DNA from: Malania oleifera
Lineage: Eukaryota; Streptophyta; Magnoliopsida; Santalales; Ximeniaceae
Direction: 5' to 3'
Assembly: GCF_029873635.1 (NCBI RefSeq)
Contig: NC_080426.1
Location: forward strand, 58,994,673-59,058,672
DNA length: 64,000 bases
Part shown: in pieces, positions 11,441-22,899 of the stretch
How positions within the stretch are numbered: the stretch's first letter is position 1
Layout: each line of letters opens with the position of its first letter
The notes under the pieces: model-generated
The model's database searches: none
What the model was told of the DNA's origin: nothing
The model's input: only the letters and a program-made list of their open reading frames with translations
Program-made: the position numbers and the translations under genes

Positions 11441-11500
11441 ATTGGGTTGCCTCCTGAAAACGCTAAGTTTACTGTCTTCAGTGAGACGCTTTGAAGCTTA
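11441..11500 (-). other. Conserved post-pol nucleotide block of Athila type
   Basis: The plus strand reads TATTGGGTTGCCTCCTGAAA, AACGCTAAGTTTACTGTCTTCAG: the block that usually lies just downstream of the pol stop in Athila elements. Here it sits directly beside the gag-protease part, marking the deletion that removed pol. Confidence 0.5.
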
Positions 11501-12260
11501 ATTTGGACTCATCCTGGTTCCAAAGAAGCATTGCCTTCTCTTTTTTCTTTCTCACACCTGAAGTTGTATTCCCCCAATTTATGTTAAGAATTGGGGACCC
11601 ACTTATGTTTTATTATAAATTGCTCAAAAGGGTCCACAAATTTAGCAGTGGTAGGGCTGTCAAGTTGAAGTGTACTTTCCCAAGGGTGTTGCCATAGCAT
11701 TGAAGGAGTTGCTTCCCTAACAATTTTGTCAATCACGTCTTCATCCATAGCTTCGGCGGCATTCAGAGGATGTTAGGAAGCATTAAATATATTCAACCTA
11801 TGTTTCTTATGGCCCCATGAGATGTCCATGATCACCATCCTACATTGAATGCAGGCATTAGCCGTGGGTTAGGAATGATTGTCTCAAAAGGACAGGGATC
11901 AAGTTTGTGGAAGTCTCCATGTCTAAAATGATGAAATCAATAAGATAATGGAAATCTCCCACCTTGACTACCATGTCTTTTACTACACGTCGGGGTTGCT
12001 TAAGAGATCGATCAGTGTGGTAAAAAGAAATCGAGGTGGATTGCAACACTCCCAAGTTTCGTTTTTGATAGTCTAAGTATGAAAGGATATTCACACTTGC
12101 TCCTAAATCTAAAAGGGCCCCATCAATGGTGTAATCGCCAATTACACACAAAATAGTAGATGAGCTAAGGTTTTTTAGTTTAGGAACAAGGTGCTTTAGT
12201 ATTATGGAACTCATATGCTCAACTTGTTTAACCAAACCATCCATGTGCACCCTTGATTAT
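11500..12260 (-). pseudogene. Athila-like aspartic protease region
   Basis: Minus strand. LVKQVEHMSS leads to the fold VIGDYTIDGALLDLGASVNI, with the catalytic Asp in DLGAS, then FYHTDRSLKQPRRVVKDMVV and DFIILDMETSTNLIPVLLRQ. This is the retropepsin-like domain at the gag-pol boundary of Athila elements. The frame is open for about 130 codons and then stops at 11858. Further homologous but interrupted sequence runs to about 11500. The usual DSGAS/DLGAS motif is intact; the upstream frame is offset. Confidence 0.82.
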
Positions 12261-13530
12261 TCCCCTGCATTGATGAGTCCCTAAGGAATTTTATGAACAT
12301 AAGTGATTTCTTAATGTCATCGAGGAGAGGCTTATCCATTCTCACTTGTTTAAACATGTCCCAAATGGACTCAGTGGAAGCCTCTTTCCTAAATATAGAG
12401 GGTGCAAATGGAGCTATCGGATGTGTCACTGGGTAGCCGTGAAGAGCCCTATGGGGGGCGAAATGAGGTGTGGTTCTTCTGGTGGTAGGTGTGAGACTCA
12501 ATGGTCTTTGTACCTGACTAGAAGAAGAAAGAGTGCATGAATTAGTGTTGGGTGCTTCCAGTTTTTCATCTTGGGTCTCCCCTATGCTCAGTTGCTCCTT
12601 GCCTTGTTCAATTGTCAGTGTGCCATTTTGAAATGTGGTTACTGCCTGGGCCTACTCAGAATATGATGAGAGACCAGCGTTTGGTTAACATTATACGCCA
12701 TATTGTCCCTTAGGATTTACTATAGGTTGACTTGGCAACTAGTGTTCATCTCTCCAACTCAAGGTGGCAGCTTGTTGTCCCAAAAAGGCTTCTAGCTTCA
12801 CAATGGATTGGGAGTAAGAGTGAAGGAGTTGCCGATCCGCTTGGCGATCAGCTTCAATATTCATAAGGGACCTCAGCACCATCTCTTGAAATGTGTCTTA
12901 CTTTGGTTGTGAGGGTGATGGCTACTGGGCGTTTGAAAATTTGGGGGCTGAATCAGAATGACTTTGGAGATTTTAGTAAGGTTGTGGAGGCAAAGAATTC
13001 AGAGCTTTTGGAGGTCTTTGGGCTCGAAAACCCGAAACTTGTGGCCTCCACAAGAAGTTATGATGTTGTTTCCACCCAAGGTTGTACGTGTTTGAATACG
13101 TGTCATTAGAGGGCTTATCATACTAGTTGTGGGTGACCTTTACTTTCTCATGCCCATGCTCAGGTGGGGAATGCGCGTGTGGGTAATTATAACATGTATA
13201 GGAAGGGTCAGAGCAGATTGCATATATCTCTGCATACGCTATTGTTTACGGTCATTGATCCAGCTTTTTAGATATGGCATGCAGAGTAGGAGCTAAGCCC
13301 TAGCTCATGGCTAACTCGTAAACTCCAATAGGTTTAGAAGTTGATGGATTAGGTAGTCTACGGGTGGTAGTCATGTACTGTTGAGAGTTTTAGCCAGATT
13401 TTCATAGGGAATCTATTCCTCGTTCTCGTACTTAGTGAGGAAAGTACCTCCGCACAACACATCAACCATGGACCAATCTCTCTCAACCAACCCTTTGAAG
13501 AATGTTTGGACTAATTACCACTTGGGTACC
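12211..13530 (-). pseudogene. Athila-like gag C-terminal half, degraded
   Basis: Minus-strand continuation between the gag domain and protease. It includes a proline/serine-rich stretch and a 96-codon open piece (12501-12211) ending MFKQVRMDKPLLDDIKKSLM, a typical lead-in to the Athila protease. From 13530 to 12700 only translated scraps such as FFKGLVERDWSMVDVLCGGT are legible between many stops. Confidence 0.7.
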
Positions 13531-14237
13531 TAGTGATGTGGGCATTTACGGGGCAGGTCCCTAAAGCACTCCCAAGTCTCCAAAAAGAGTTCCCCATCCA
13601 TCTGTGAGAAACTTGTGATGGCTCTCCGAAGCTGGTTAGTCTTCCCAATTGGAAAGTACATTTTAAGAAATTCATGTTGCATGGTGGCCCAATTGGTCAC
13701 CGAGTTCAGTTCTAAGTATGTCAGCCAATATTTGGCTTTATCCTTCAAAGAGAACGGGAAGAGCCTAAGATAGAGAGCATCATCACTGAAATTAAGGATG
13801 CGGATAGTGGGACAAATTTCCAAGAATTCATCTAGATGCTAATAAGGATTTTCTCTCAAGTTCCCATGAAAGTTGGGCAACATCGCGATGATTGAAGTCT
13901 TTATCTCAAATTGTGTCGCCTGAACATCCGAGAACCAGATGCAATACGGTGATGTGTATGCATTAGGTTCAAAGTAGTCCCTAAGAGGGCGAAGGTGTTG
14001 CTCTTCCACCACACGTACGTGGGGAGCATGGGGTTCTAGGATTCGTTCAGCGAGAACTAGAGGGTTATCTTTGGCCATTGCTTTCAGTTCAAACGACTCA
14101 GCCTTCTCCGAAATAGAGATAGGTTTCCTAAGGGATCTACGATATTTTTCAATCTGAAGATCTATGGGAATTATCTCGGGTTCCAAAGAACGCGGACCAA
14201 ACATACACACGTGTAAGCACACAGATTCAGACTTCAA
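13530..14237 (-). pseudogene. Athila-like gag, N-terminal and central domain
   Basis: Starts near ATG 14237 on the minus strand. After a charged N-terminus it carries HLRPLRDYFEPNAY, then the retrotransposon gag domain: MLPNFHGNLRENPY, DEFLEICPTIRILNF, DALYLRLFPFSLKDKAKYWL and a block ending FPIGKTNQLRRAI. A single stop at about 13838 separates the two open pieces (13839-14237 and 13530-13823), and a further stop follows PRKCPHH. Gag would coat the element RNA. Confidence 0.85.
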
Positions 14238-14360
14238 AAATAGAAAACAAAATAAGGAAAATAGAAATTAACAAAGAAAGTAAAAACAAAAGGAGAACAA
14301 AGCAAAAGAACAAGGCAATAATACTCTAAAGCGGAAGTTGGCTTATAACCGTAGTCAAGT

Positions 14361-14380
14361 CCCGAGCAACGGCGCCAAAA
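14361..14380 (-). promoter_or_regulatory. Asp-type tRNA primer-binding site
   Basis: The minus strand reads TTTTGGCGCCGTTGCTCGGG, close to the tRNA-Asp complementary primer site TGGCGCCGTTGCCGGGG typical of Athila. It lies two bases inside the LTR. Confidence 0.85.
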
Positions 14381-14382
14381 TT

Positions 14383-15888
14383 TGGTAGGCTCGCCAAAGC
14401 TTGGGTCTTTAACTACCAAAAATAATATTTATAAAACCTAACTATCCCAAGTTCAATAGAAAGTGGACAAGTCGGGTATTGATCCACGGAGACTTAAAGC
14501 GCAGTTATTAAACCACTTCCAGGTTAGTTTACTATAGCCCTGTTATGAAAAAAGAAGTAAAAGGTGGTATTTTTCAACGGGTGAAATCTAACCAACTACT
14601 GGAAAACAATTAAATGAAAGCAAGTAAATATATATTAACTTTACTCTTATAAAGCTGTGTTTAGAAATGAGTATAGTTTAGGATGTTGTTCTTCTTACTC
14701 CATATTCAATAAGTTTACCATAATAAACTAACTAGAACCCGACTAAACAATCTAAGGAGCTATTTAAGGGTATAAATTTGCAAAGGTGCACCATCCGTCC
14801 AAAGCACGGTCAGGAACCAAAGTATACTCTAACACAATGATCACGAGAACCTCTATAGGAGACTGTAGCCTAATACGTGTACCTAACTGAAGCAGTAGAA
14901 GTGCTAATCTTGTCACTACACATTATCACAATCTAAATCATAAATGAAAACAGTAAAGGAAAGCTCTAAATGAAAGCATGTAAAAACATCATCCCTTTGC
15001 AATCATCACGTCTATCACTAACGCCAAGAAGTACAAAAGAAGATCCTAATATACACGACTCTTGTATGAACACCTCCGGTTGTCACAGGCTATCAGACAC
15101 TCCATACACGAACCAAAACTACTCTACTCCTATTCTAACTTGGCTCTCAATGACTTTCTAGGTCTATCATTAACCTAAGAGTGGCCAAAGAGGAACCTAA
15201 AGCTTGTGTTAGTAGCGAATACTTATAGGCTCTAGGATTTACAAGGGTTGTTTTACAAGTTAGGAAAGTTTACAACAAATCTCGCGCTGTAGATTGTCGT
15301 TGTCAACCGAATCTTCAATGTCTTAGAAATCTTCAAGCATTAGGTTCTTGATGGTCGAGTTGATGGTCAAGACTTGCAGTATCTCGATCCTCAGGAAATC
15401 TCAGTATCTCGACATAGTCGCCTCGAAAGGTCGCTTGGTCGAACACTTCCTCGAGACTCTCATTATTTTCGAATCTCAGTTATGTCTCAGTATCTCAACA
15501 TGGTCGCTTCAAGGTGTCACTTGGTTGCATACTTGATCAAATCTTGTAGCATTCTGATCTCAGTCTAAACCTTGGAGTTTGCAGTGGAAGACTAAGTTGT
15601 CCCTGTGGTTTTCTAGTCGCGCCACGTGGTCGAGCATCATCTTCTTATCTATTTATGATGTAAAGCTTCTAGTTCTTGGTTGAACATCTGAATTTAAGCT
15701 TTGAATCCACCAAATCCTCCATGGCTTCTTGTAATGTCTAACACCATGGTTTTAACCTATTTTACTTGAAAAGACAAACAAACTTTGCATAGCTCTTAAC
15801 AATGATAACTGAGGGTGAATACATAATAAAATGGGGATAAACAAAGGTAAATGATGGTCTAAAATCATGTATTTTTATGGACTCATCA
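14383..15888 (-). repeat. 5' LTR of the Athila-like element
   Basis: On the plus strand it runs from TGGTAGGCTC to GGACTCATCA, with TG/CA ends. It is bounded on the left by the primer site and on the right by Tat/Ogre-like LTR sequence, giving 1506 bp. Several TCTCAGTATCTCGA-type repeats lie at 15370-15560. Confidence 0.8.
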
Positions 15889-16252
15889 ATTAGTATAAGT
15901 ATACTATGTAAAAAAAATGTGAATACTTGTGTGATTTATTGGTGTTTTGTGAGTCTTCAAACGAAGTAAAATAGAAGGCTGTTAAATTTAATGGGATAAT
16001 TTTCAAATAATTAGGTACTGCTCAAAGAACAAGTGTGTAGGGGGTGTTAGTACCATCCCCACACATAACCAAACTCTTGAATCCTACTTTGGTATACGCA
16101 GACCGATTTTACCCTTAATTTGGTGAAAATCATGTGTTCTAATCACACTCCAAAAGGTTAGTGGTGACTCCGCTTCAATTTTTCTCAAAAATAAAAAAAT
16201 CATTTTTCATTTGACCACCTCGAGGCACTCGTGCACCTAGGATGTCACAACA
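15889..16252 (+). repeat. 3' end of the 5' LTR of Tat/Ogre-like element A (truncated)
   Basis: Matches 45430-45793 of element B almost throughout, including AATACTTGTGTGATTTATTGG and the terminal GATGTCACAACA. Only the last 364 bp remain. The rest of an LTR of about 3.7 kb is missing to the left, where the Athila-like LTR begins. Confidence 0.8.
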
Positions 16253-16255
16253 GTT

Positions 16256-16274
16256 TGGCGACTCTGCTGGGAAC
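16256..16274 (+). promoter_or_regulatory. Primer-binding site of element A
   Basis: TGGCGACTCTGCTGGGAAC, three bases after the LTR end. The same site in B is TGGCGACTCTGCTGGGGA. This form is familiar from Tat/Ogre-type elements; the exact tRNA is not settled here. Confidence 0.75.
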
Positions 16275-17375
16275 ATTAAAGAGCCAAGCTAGTAATTAAT
16301 TGTTAATTATCCAAATTTCAAAATTAATAGCCCTTTAATTACTCCCTTCCATGTTGTTAATATTACATACCGGTGAATATTTGAATGCTTATTTGTACCT
16401 GTTGTGAAAAGTATATTTTGATTGCTTGTATGTATTTCAAGTGTTGTATTATATCTGAATATTGCATGTGGGGGATGTGGGAATAGACCAGGCTTATGAA
16501 TTCACACTCACTTTCATATGCCTTCTACCCGGGCTCAACCTATTAGGATTATAAAGGAGTGCAATAGCATTTTCCCCTTCATAGTCGAGCTTGTTAGGAC
16601 CCGCAAACCACTCTCTTAGTTTGAGCTTTGTCCGAACACTTCAGGAGAGGATGGGGCTTATGCTGGAAACCTATTGTCAATAGGAATTAGAGCCTACCCA
16701 CACATACTTATCCACAGGATTCCCTCCCTAGGTTAGAGCTGTGAGAAAACCCTCTAAAATATATGCATCTACCTTGGGTTGGGACAGGATCCTCATCCTT
16801 CTCCACATGATTTAATCCAGTCCTTTGTATATATGTTTTTGAAATACTTTATATTGTGTCATGCATTTTGCATCCATTTTAGGTATCCATACTACTTAGC
16901 CAAGATTCTGGAAAAGCCCAATTCATTCATGAAAGATTCAAATCTTATCTCCCAAAGTACTTTGCATCCATAAAAGGGAAAAGCAGATTAGTCCCAAGGT
17001 CATTCCAAAATTCTAGCCAAATGGTTATCTAGGTTGCATTGCATTTATGCATAATTTCACGCATAGCCATGCATAAGAATTCTTCTCCAATGGTTCAATG
17101 CTCACATTCCAATTGTCTGTAAAACCAGTATGCCAAGGTGTGAAAATCAAGATTCGGGGTTCCTTAATCAAACAGAGCCAGACAATCTCTATACATCATT
17201 TTAAACTTTTGGCAAAGGGTTAGAATCATATGGAAGCATTTAGAAAGCCTTATAAGAGCTCTTGAGAAAAATCACGAGGATATCCATCAAGATGTTCAAA
17301 AGATTAACGATCAGATGGATAAGTTACTGGAGATAACCACCTTTTTGAACGAAACTACGCAACCTCCAAAACATG
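16275..17375 (+). other. Leader of element A
   Basis: No open frame of note. It matches B 45815-46940 closely over its whole length, for example GGAATAGACCAGGCTTATGA and the GCATCTACCTTGGGTTGGGA block. The last part (17230-17375) encodes a decayed helix (QDVQKINDQMDKLLE) that leads towards gag. Confidence 0.7.
17371..17375. repeat. Target-site duplication of solo LTR G (left copy)
   Basis: ACATG; the partner is 19551-19555. Element B has a single copy at this position. Confidence 0.8.
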
Positions 17376-19550
17376 TTGAAGAGACCTGGGAAAAATAATA
17401 GCAATAAATAATACAGGAAAAGGAAAGAAGGAAAAGGAATTTTATTGAGGAGCGTCAGCCAGAGTACGTCGACGAACCCAGGGTTCTAGTCGACGAACGC
17501 CATTTTAGATCTTTTCAATGAGAAGATACCAAGAGCAGGGAGTTCAGTCCATTAAGAGTTCATTGATGAATTTATTATCTTTTTTGATGAACACCCTTCA
17601 ATGGTTCATCATTGTTCATCAACAAGTACACGTGTCTCACCGGAGAAGCCACGTTGGCCACCATCTATATACATGCAAAAATCACATTTTTAGCAAGAAA
17701 ATCTACTTTCTTCTACTCTTCTTTCTATGTTTCGGGCACCCTACCTTCTCTCTACAATTTCGGCTCCATTTTTCCCCATTTTGAAGATCAAAGGTTACCA
17801 CGTTGATCCTCGGGAAATTCTCTAGAACTTTGCCAGAGCAGATTCTTGGTTTGGAGTTCTTGGGCTCCACCCAAAAATTAGGGTAAGTGAACTATTTTAA
17901 GGTTTTCATGAGTATTAGGTATTTTTGGACCCAGGAAATGTAGTAGATGTTAATATACTATGGTTTGAGTTGCTTAAACTAGGGTTGATCTGATTTCAAG
18001 GTTTGGAATTTTGGGATGTCGTATGCGTGATTTAGGATTTTAGCAGGTTTCCTAGGAAACCGATAAGGGGATAAACTAAGTCAAGTATTTTTAGAAAAGC
18101 ATTATTCAATATTTAGTTTTTAATTTAGAAATTATGTATAGTTTTGGGAATACTGAGATGGAACTGAGGAAACTTTAAAAAACATATTTAATATTATTTT
18201 GACAGAAAAATATGTATATTTAGGCCAGATAATATGATATAGTATAGCATTCACTTCTGTGTGCAATAAGTATAGATTTTTACTGCAGCTAATAGCATGT
18301 TAGAATATTTCATAAAAACATATAACGAGCATGTTTTAATGACAGTTTTCATAAAAGTTATAAACAGTACAAAAATTGTATTTTCACATATATTATAAAA
18401 TTCAGTTGGCGCAGATGCTATAACTTTTAGTCAGCGCAGATGTCGTATTATTCAACCGGCTCAGATGCTGAGATATTTAGCCGGCACAGATGTCGTGATT
18501 AGTTTTAATATGAAGTTTACTTAGAAATTATGAAATGACAACCTTTATTCAAATATACGTAAAAGCTAGATTTTATTTCAGAAATATATTATGAGAAATG
18601 TATTATATGATAGCAGTGCCCAGATGGCTTAATTTAGATTCAGAGCACGGTACTGTAGCTACTAGTTTAGACAATGCTACCACACATCTCAAATAGAGTG
18701 TGGGAGTTTTGATAGTCAATTGTGCATCAGCGTGGGAGTAGTTGCCCCCTGGAAATCCGAACAGGTTGGGCAAGCCAATTGTACTTACAAAATTTTCAAT
18801 TGACTTAGCGTAGTAAGCCAACCATTGCTAGGTCCCGCCTACGAGCTGCACAACCCAGTCATGTGGGGTTAATACATGATATTAGCTAACTATCCATCCA
18901 GGGTGTGATTTCAGTATTATGCAGATATAGCAGATGTTTTTTTTTTATGAATACATATGTTATATCAAATATGATTTGTATAGATTTATACAGAATAGTT
19001 TAATTAGTTTTGTCAAATGCAGTGAATTATGTACAAGTTTTCCCTATTTAATAGGTATAATATACCATGTTCAGTATATATTTATATTACAATGATATTT
19101 GCATTGCCACACACTAATATTAGTTTATATCCTTTACTAAGAGGTGTCTCACCCCAGCATTAAAAATATTTCAAGAAACCCAGATAGAAGAGCACACCGA
19201 GCTTCATGGTAGAGGAGGTCTTTTTTATACTACCCTGTTTGAAGGGTAAGTTGTGGGGATTGTGTTGAGGATGGACTTTTAGGGTTATGATTCTAGGATA
19301 TTATTGTTCTTTTTGGGGATGAATATATGTGTATTTATGGACATAGTAAAACTCTGGAATTGTATATATATATATGTGGTTGTGTAAATTATAGTTTTCG
19401 TTGCATAGACGATATATATGTATAGACATGTATAGCCCCGGTACCTATGGGTCCAAGTGGACTTTGACTTGATTAGTATACATTAGTATCAAAGTTATTA
19501 TGATAATTTTTGTGAGGAAAAAAAATATAGCAGAAATTTCAGGTCATTAC
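17376..19550 (+). mobile_element. Solo LTR G, Tekay-like, plus strand
   Basis: Ends AGGTCATTAC(A) and matches the LTR at 873-2643 in reverse complement. It is flanked by ACATG at 17371-17375 and 19551-19555. Element B shows the uninterrupted site (CCAATACATGTAGTTGAAAG, about 46936-46955). There is no internal region, so this is a solo LTR left by LTR-LTR recombination. U3 has GTCGACGAAC motifs at 17465-17500 and a TATA-like CATCTATATACATG near 17665. The exact terminal bases are ambiguous by one or two because the ends do not give a clean TG/CA with a 5-bp duplication. Confidence 0.85.
18405..18500. repeat. Minisatellite inside solo LTR G
   Basis: About four copies of a short unit with core GGCGCAGATGCT/GCACAGATGTCG, the reverse complement of the array at 1836-2045. 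The copy number differs between the two LTRs. Confidence 0.7.
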
Positions 19551-19555
19551 ACATG
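19551..19555. repeat. Target-site duplication of solo LTR G (right copy)
   Basis: ACATG, repeated from 17371-17375 on the other side of the LTR. Confidence 0.8.
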
Positions 19556-20882
19556 CGGTTGAAAGCGAGCCTTTGTTGCCACCACAATTTACACCTGTTA
19601 GTGAGGATCCATCATCACAATCGGTGAAGTTGTTAATTTGCTTGGGCCCAAGCTTACACACATTTATTGTAAGGACTTAGAACTAGGGATTCCAACAAAA
19701 GAGAAGTGTCCAAGCACCGCCTATCGTCAATCTTGATATCTAAGAAGGGGAAATAGCTGAAGAAACAGATAAAGAACAAACCCCTAGTTCAGAAATGATT
19801 TGTGAAAATGAAATAAGGGAAGAACAGTTGTAAGCTATGGAGGAAGAAAACATGTTTAATTTGGTGGATACTTTTAATCCTTATTTAGTGTTGAATTTGA
19901 TTTTACCCTCAAAGGTCAAAATCCCAAATTTTGAGAAGTTTAAAGGGTCCAAATGTCCGTTAGCTCATTTAACGATGTATTTCAAGAAGATGGCTGCACA
20001 TTCTGACAATGATAATATGCTCATCGACTATTTCTAAGATAGTTTGATTAGGGAAGCTCTAAGATGGTATAGTCGAGTAAAAATTCACAAATGGAGGGAT
20101 TTAGCTCGTGTTTTTATCACTCAATATAGCATGATATAGCTCCAGTCAGGTTAACGTCGTGGAATATGGAGAAGAAGGCGAGCGAATACTCTTATCAAGG
20201 GAAAAATATAGCAGCACGGAGCTATCCTCCGGTTGAAAATGGAAAAGCAGCTTATCCATTTAACAACTCTTTCAAAGATCCATATTTTGACCATCTTATT
20301 AGAGGCCCTCCTCAAAATTTCGCTGATTTGGGAATCACCAGAAAGCAGGTTGAAGAAGTAGTCAATATAAGAAATGTGAAGTAAATAGGGTCAAAACAAT
20401 GCTCTTCAAAATGGGTCAGAAAAAAGAAGGAAGACCAGGCTAGGATAGTGCAAAGTCACCCATACCAGAAGGAAATATTGGCAAGTAAGGCACGACCTCA
20501 ATTTATTTCCCCTGAGCAAATATCAATATCAAGACAACAATACGCCCAGACACGGGAAAGAGGTTTTAGAAGAGTCGAGCCAATTCCTATGTCCTATTCA
20601 AAATTATTCCCCCAATTATTCGAAAGAAAGATCGTCTCGACCATCCCCGAAATGGTCATACGATATCCCCTCCCGCAATGGTACGACCTAAATCCACGGT
20701 TCACATATCACGCTAATTCCCCTGGCCACACTATTGACAGTTGCTAGGCATTTAAAAACAAAGTACAAACATTGAGAGACACTGGATGGTTGGAATTTGA
20801 TGACAAAGAGCCCGATATACATGAGAATTTGTTGCCTAATCAAAGCAGGGGTGCGATTAATACCATTAGATCAAAGGACTGA
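19556..20882 (+). pseudogene. Tat/Ogre-like gag (element A)
   Basis: After an acidic lead (EIAEETDKEQTP) and a stop at 19830, an open piece starts at 19837: LVLNLILPSKVKIPNFEKFK, CPLAHLTMYFKKMAAHSDND, then after a stop (20035) LIREALRWYSRVK. The central gag domain is followed by VENGKAAYPFNNS and PQNFADLGITRKQVEEVVNI. The C-terminal part has the His/Cys block YHANSPGHTIDSC with KNKVQTLRDTGWLEFDD, familiar from Tat/Ogre Gag. Stops and a frameshift make it non-functional. Element B carries the same gag, cut by copia D. Confidence 0.82.
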
Positions 20883-22231
20883 CTAGCATTCAAATTTAGA
20901 ATCAGAAATAATGGTGGAAAATGGATCATGTGCTAAGAGGGATGCTTCTATAATTCCTTTTTGTTTTAATTATTTTTAATTTGAATGAAATAAAAATGCA
21001 TTTTAGTTTCATCTCATCAAATATTTCTTGGATTGTCACCCTTTTGTCAAAATTTTGTTTTTCTTTCGTGTAAGTAATATAGGGAATAATTTTTCCAATA
21101 CAAAGGAATCTATTTAATGGGGCATAAAAAAGAGGTGATGAAGGGAAAGCCTCCAAGTTGAAGTTTACTAAGGACCTCACTGCAAGATATTGTCAAGGAG
21201 CCTTGTTGATTTCAAAACAATGAAGAGTTTCTTAGACGCAAATGACTTATCAAGCTTGACATTTGCTCGATGAAATTGATGAACAATGTCTCTTGTCTTT
21301 GTTATCTAAGTTTTGATTGGTGTCTTAAAAGTAGGATGATTATATTATGATCAAATGAAGGGTGGCCATCTTTGGTCACCCAGCACTCCTAAAAAAAAAA
21401 AAAACAAATATTGATTTTCCATTTGCTAACTCATTTGAGTCTGAATGATAAACTAGTTTTTTTTCTTAAAAGTCAGTTCACCTAAACTTTAAGCTAGGTT
21501 TGGGTCTCCTAGTGTTTTACATGTCATTGAGGCAATGGTCACTATCAAAAGGATGGCAGAACCATTTTTCTATTACCCAAAAGAAAGTAAAAGAAGAAAT
21601 CCCTTGCAAGCCCTTTTGAGCCTAAAAAATTCAATTCTTGATTAACTCGTCAAAAGATCACACCCCACACTGGGGCAGTTTCAAAAAATTAGTCCCAAAT
21701 GGAGTCCAAATGAAAATAATGCTAAAATTCCTTCACAAAAAGGAAAAGCAAAAAGCATAGCGAATGAAGAAGTAAAGGAAAAGTAAAGAATGAAGAAAAG
21801 AAAGGAACATGCTTCAAATGTGATCCTTGGTTAATGATTACCCTTCATAAAAGTTGAGCCTTATTATATCTCTTTCTTATTAGACCTTTATACCCTAGCC
21901 TACATTACTATCCAAATAAAAGTCCTGATCAGATTGGTATATATTGTTGTCTCGGATGAATTGTGAAGCTCGATGTTGAGTCTGAACAACGTAATGACCT
22001 GATCTGGAAAAGGTACATAGGCAACTTGTTCAAGTAACAAGTTTGGTCAATATTTTGCAAACAATCAGCCCAAAAACTAGAGCAAAAAATGTTATTATGG
22101 AATGGTATTTTTGAGTCTTAGTTTCATTTTTCTTCTTGAAACTTAAATCCTTAAACCTACATTTCATCCCGAATCTTAAAGTCCACCCAGAGACTGAAAT
22201 ATTGATCAGACTACTTGATAAAACACTAGTT
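20883..22231. other. Post-gag non-coding region of element A
   Basis: The first 300 bp match B 61470-61735. No protease or RT motif in any frame. AT-rich, with an A12 run at 21392. It lies where pol should be. Confidence 0.6.
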
Positions 22232-22398
22232 TATTAGGATTGGAGGAGCCAATGGGTGGGCTTGATACACATGGGTGAACACCAACTTGATCCAAAAGCT
22301 TAAGCCTATTGGGTCTTTGACCTAACCATGTATATAAGCACCACTCATCCACTCAATTTTTCTAATGTGGGACAAACTCACAAGTGGAATTCTCAACA
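22232..22398 (-). repeat. 3' LTR of the TRIM
   Basis: Left direct repeat. Ends TTCTCAACA on the plus strand, giving the canonical TGTTGAG start on the minus strand. Its other end is mutated (TTATTAGG for TGTTAGG). Confidence 0.8.
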
Positions 22399-22717
22399 AA
22401 CTCCCTTTACTTGTGAGTTCCAATTGCTCCCCTTTCAACGGAAATTGTCTCCCTTCTGGGTGTAAGCCCAATTCTCCTACTGTTGCTCAAGTGGGTCTTA
22501 CCACAAATGCCTTACATGTGTCGAATTGCATTCCACGTGCCTCCAAACCAAATTTACCTCTCATGTCTTGACCCTATTCGGATCCATCCCTAGCCTAGAT
22601 GATCCTTATTGGCCTCGACCAAAGACTTGGTTCTCTAACAATTAGAACATGAAGAGAATTAGCTTCATGTCTCGACTTTTATGATGTCACTCACCCAGAG
22701 TTATGAACCAAATCGTC

Positions 22718-22730
22718 GGCTCTGATACCA
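22718..22730 (-). promoter_or_regulatory. tRNA-iMet primer-binding site of the TRIM
   Basis: The minus strand reads TGGTATCAGAGCC, two bases from the LTR end. Confidence 0.85.
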
Positions 22731-22732
22731 CT

Positions 22733-22899
22733 TGTTAGGACTAAAGGAGCCCATGGGTGGGCTTAGTATACATTAGTGAACACCAACTTGACCCAAAAGC
22801 TTAAGCCTATTGGGTATTGGGCCCAACCATGTATATAAGCACCCATCATCCACTCAATTTTTCCAATGTGGCACAAAATCACAAGTGGAATTCTCAATG
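22733..22899 (-). repeat. 5' LTR of the TRIM
   Basis: Right direct repeat. Starts TGTTAGGACT on the plus strand next to the primer site; its outer end has CTCAATGA where the other copy has CTCAACA. Confidence 0.8.

Larger units (their letters stand above)
10097..15888 (-). mobile_element. Athila-like Ty3-gypsy element K, pol deleted, one LTR
   Basis: Minus-strand order: LTR (14383-15888), Asp-type primer site, gag, protease, post-pol tail, purine tract. The Asp-type primer site and the protease block LLDLGASVNIL are characteristic of Athila. No reverse transcriptase, RNase H or integrase is present between the protease (about 11858) and the post-pol sequence (about 11440). A 3' LTR is not recognisable below 10097. 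The right LTR edge abuts a Tat/Ogre-like LTR fragment at 15889. Confidence 0.8.
22232..22899 (-). mobile_element. TRIM (miniature LTR retrotransposon)
   Basis: Two direct repeats of about 167 bp (22232-22398 and 22733-22899), clearly homologous with few mismatches, flank 334 bp. On the minus strand the right repeat ends TCCTAACA, then AG, then the iMet primer site TGGTATCAGAGCC (22718-22730). The left repeat starts TGTTGAGAATTCC, preceded by a purine tract AAAGGGAGTT (22399-22408). The LTR carries a TATA-like TATATA. No coding capacity. These are the defining TRIM features. No clean target duplication was seen. Confidence 0.85.
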
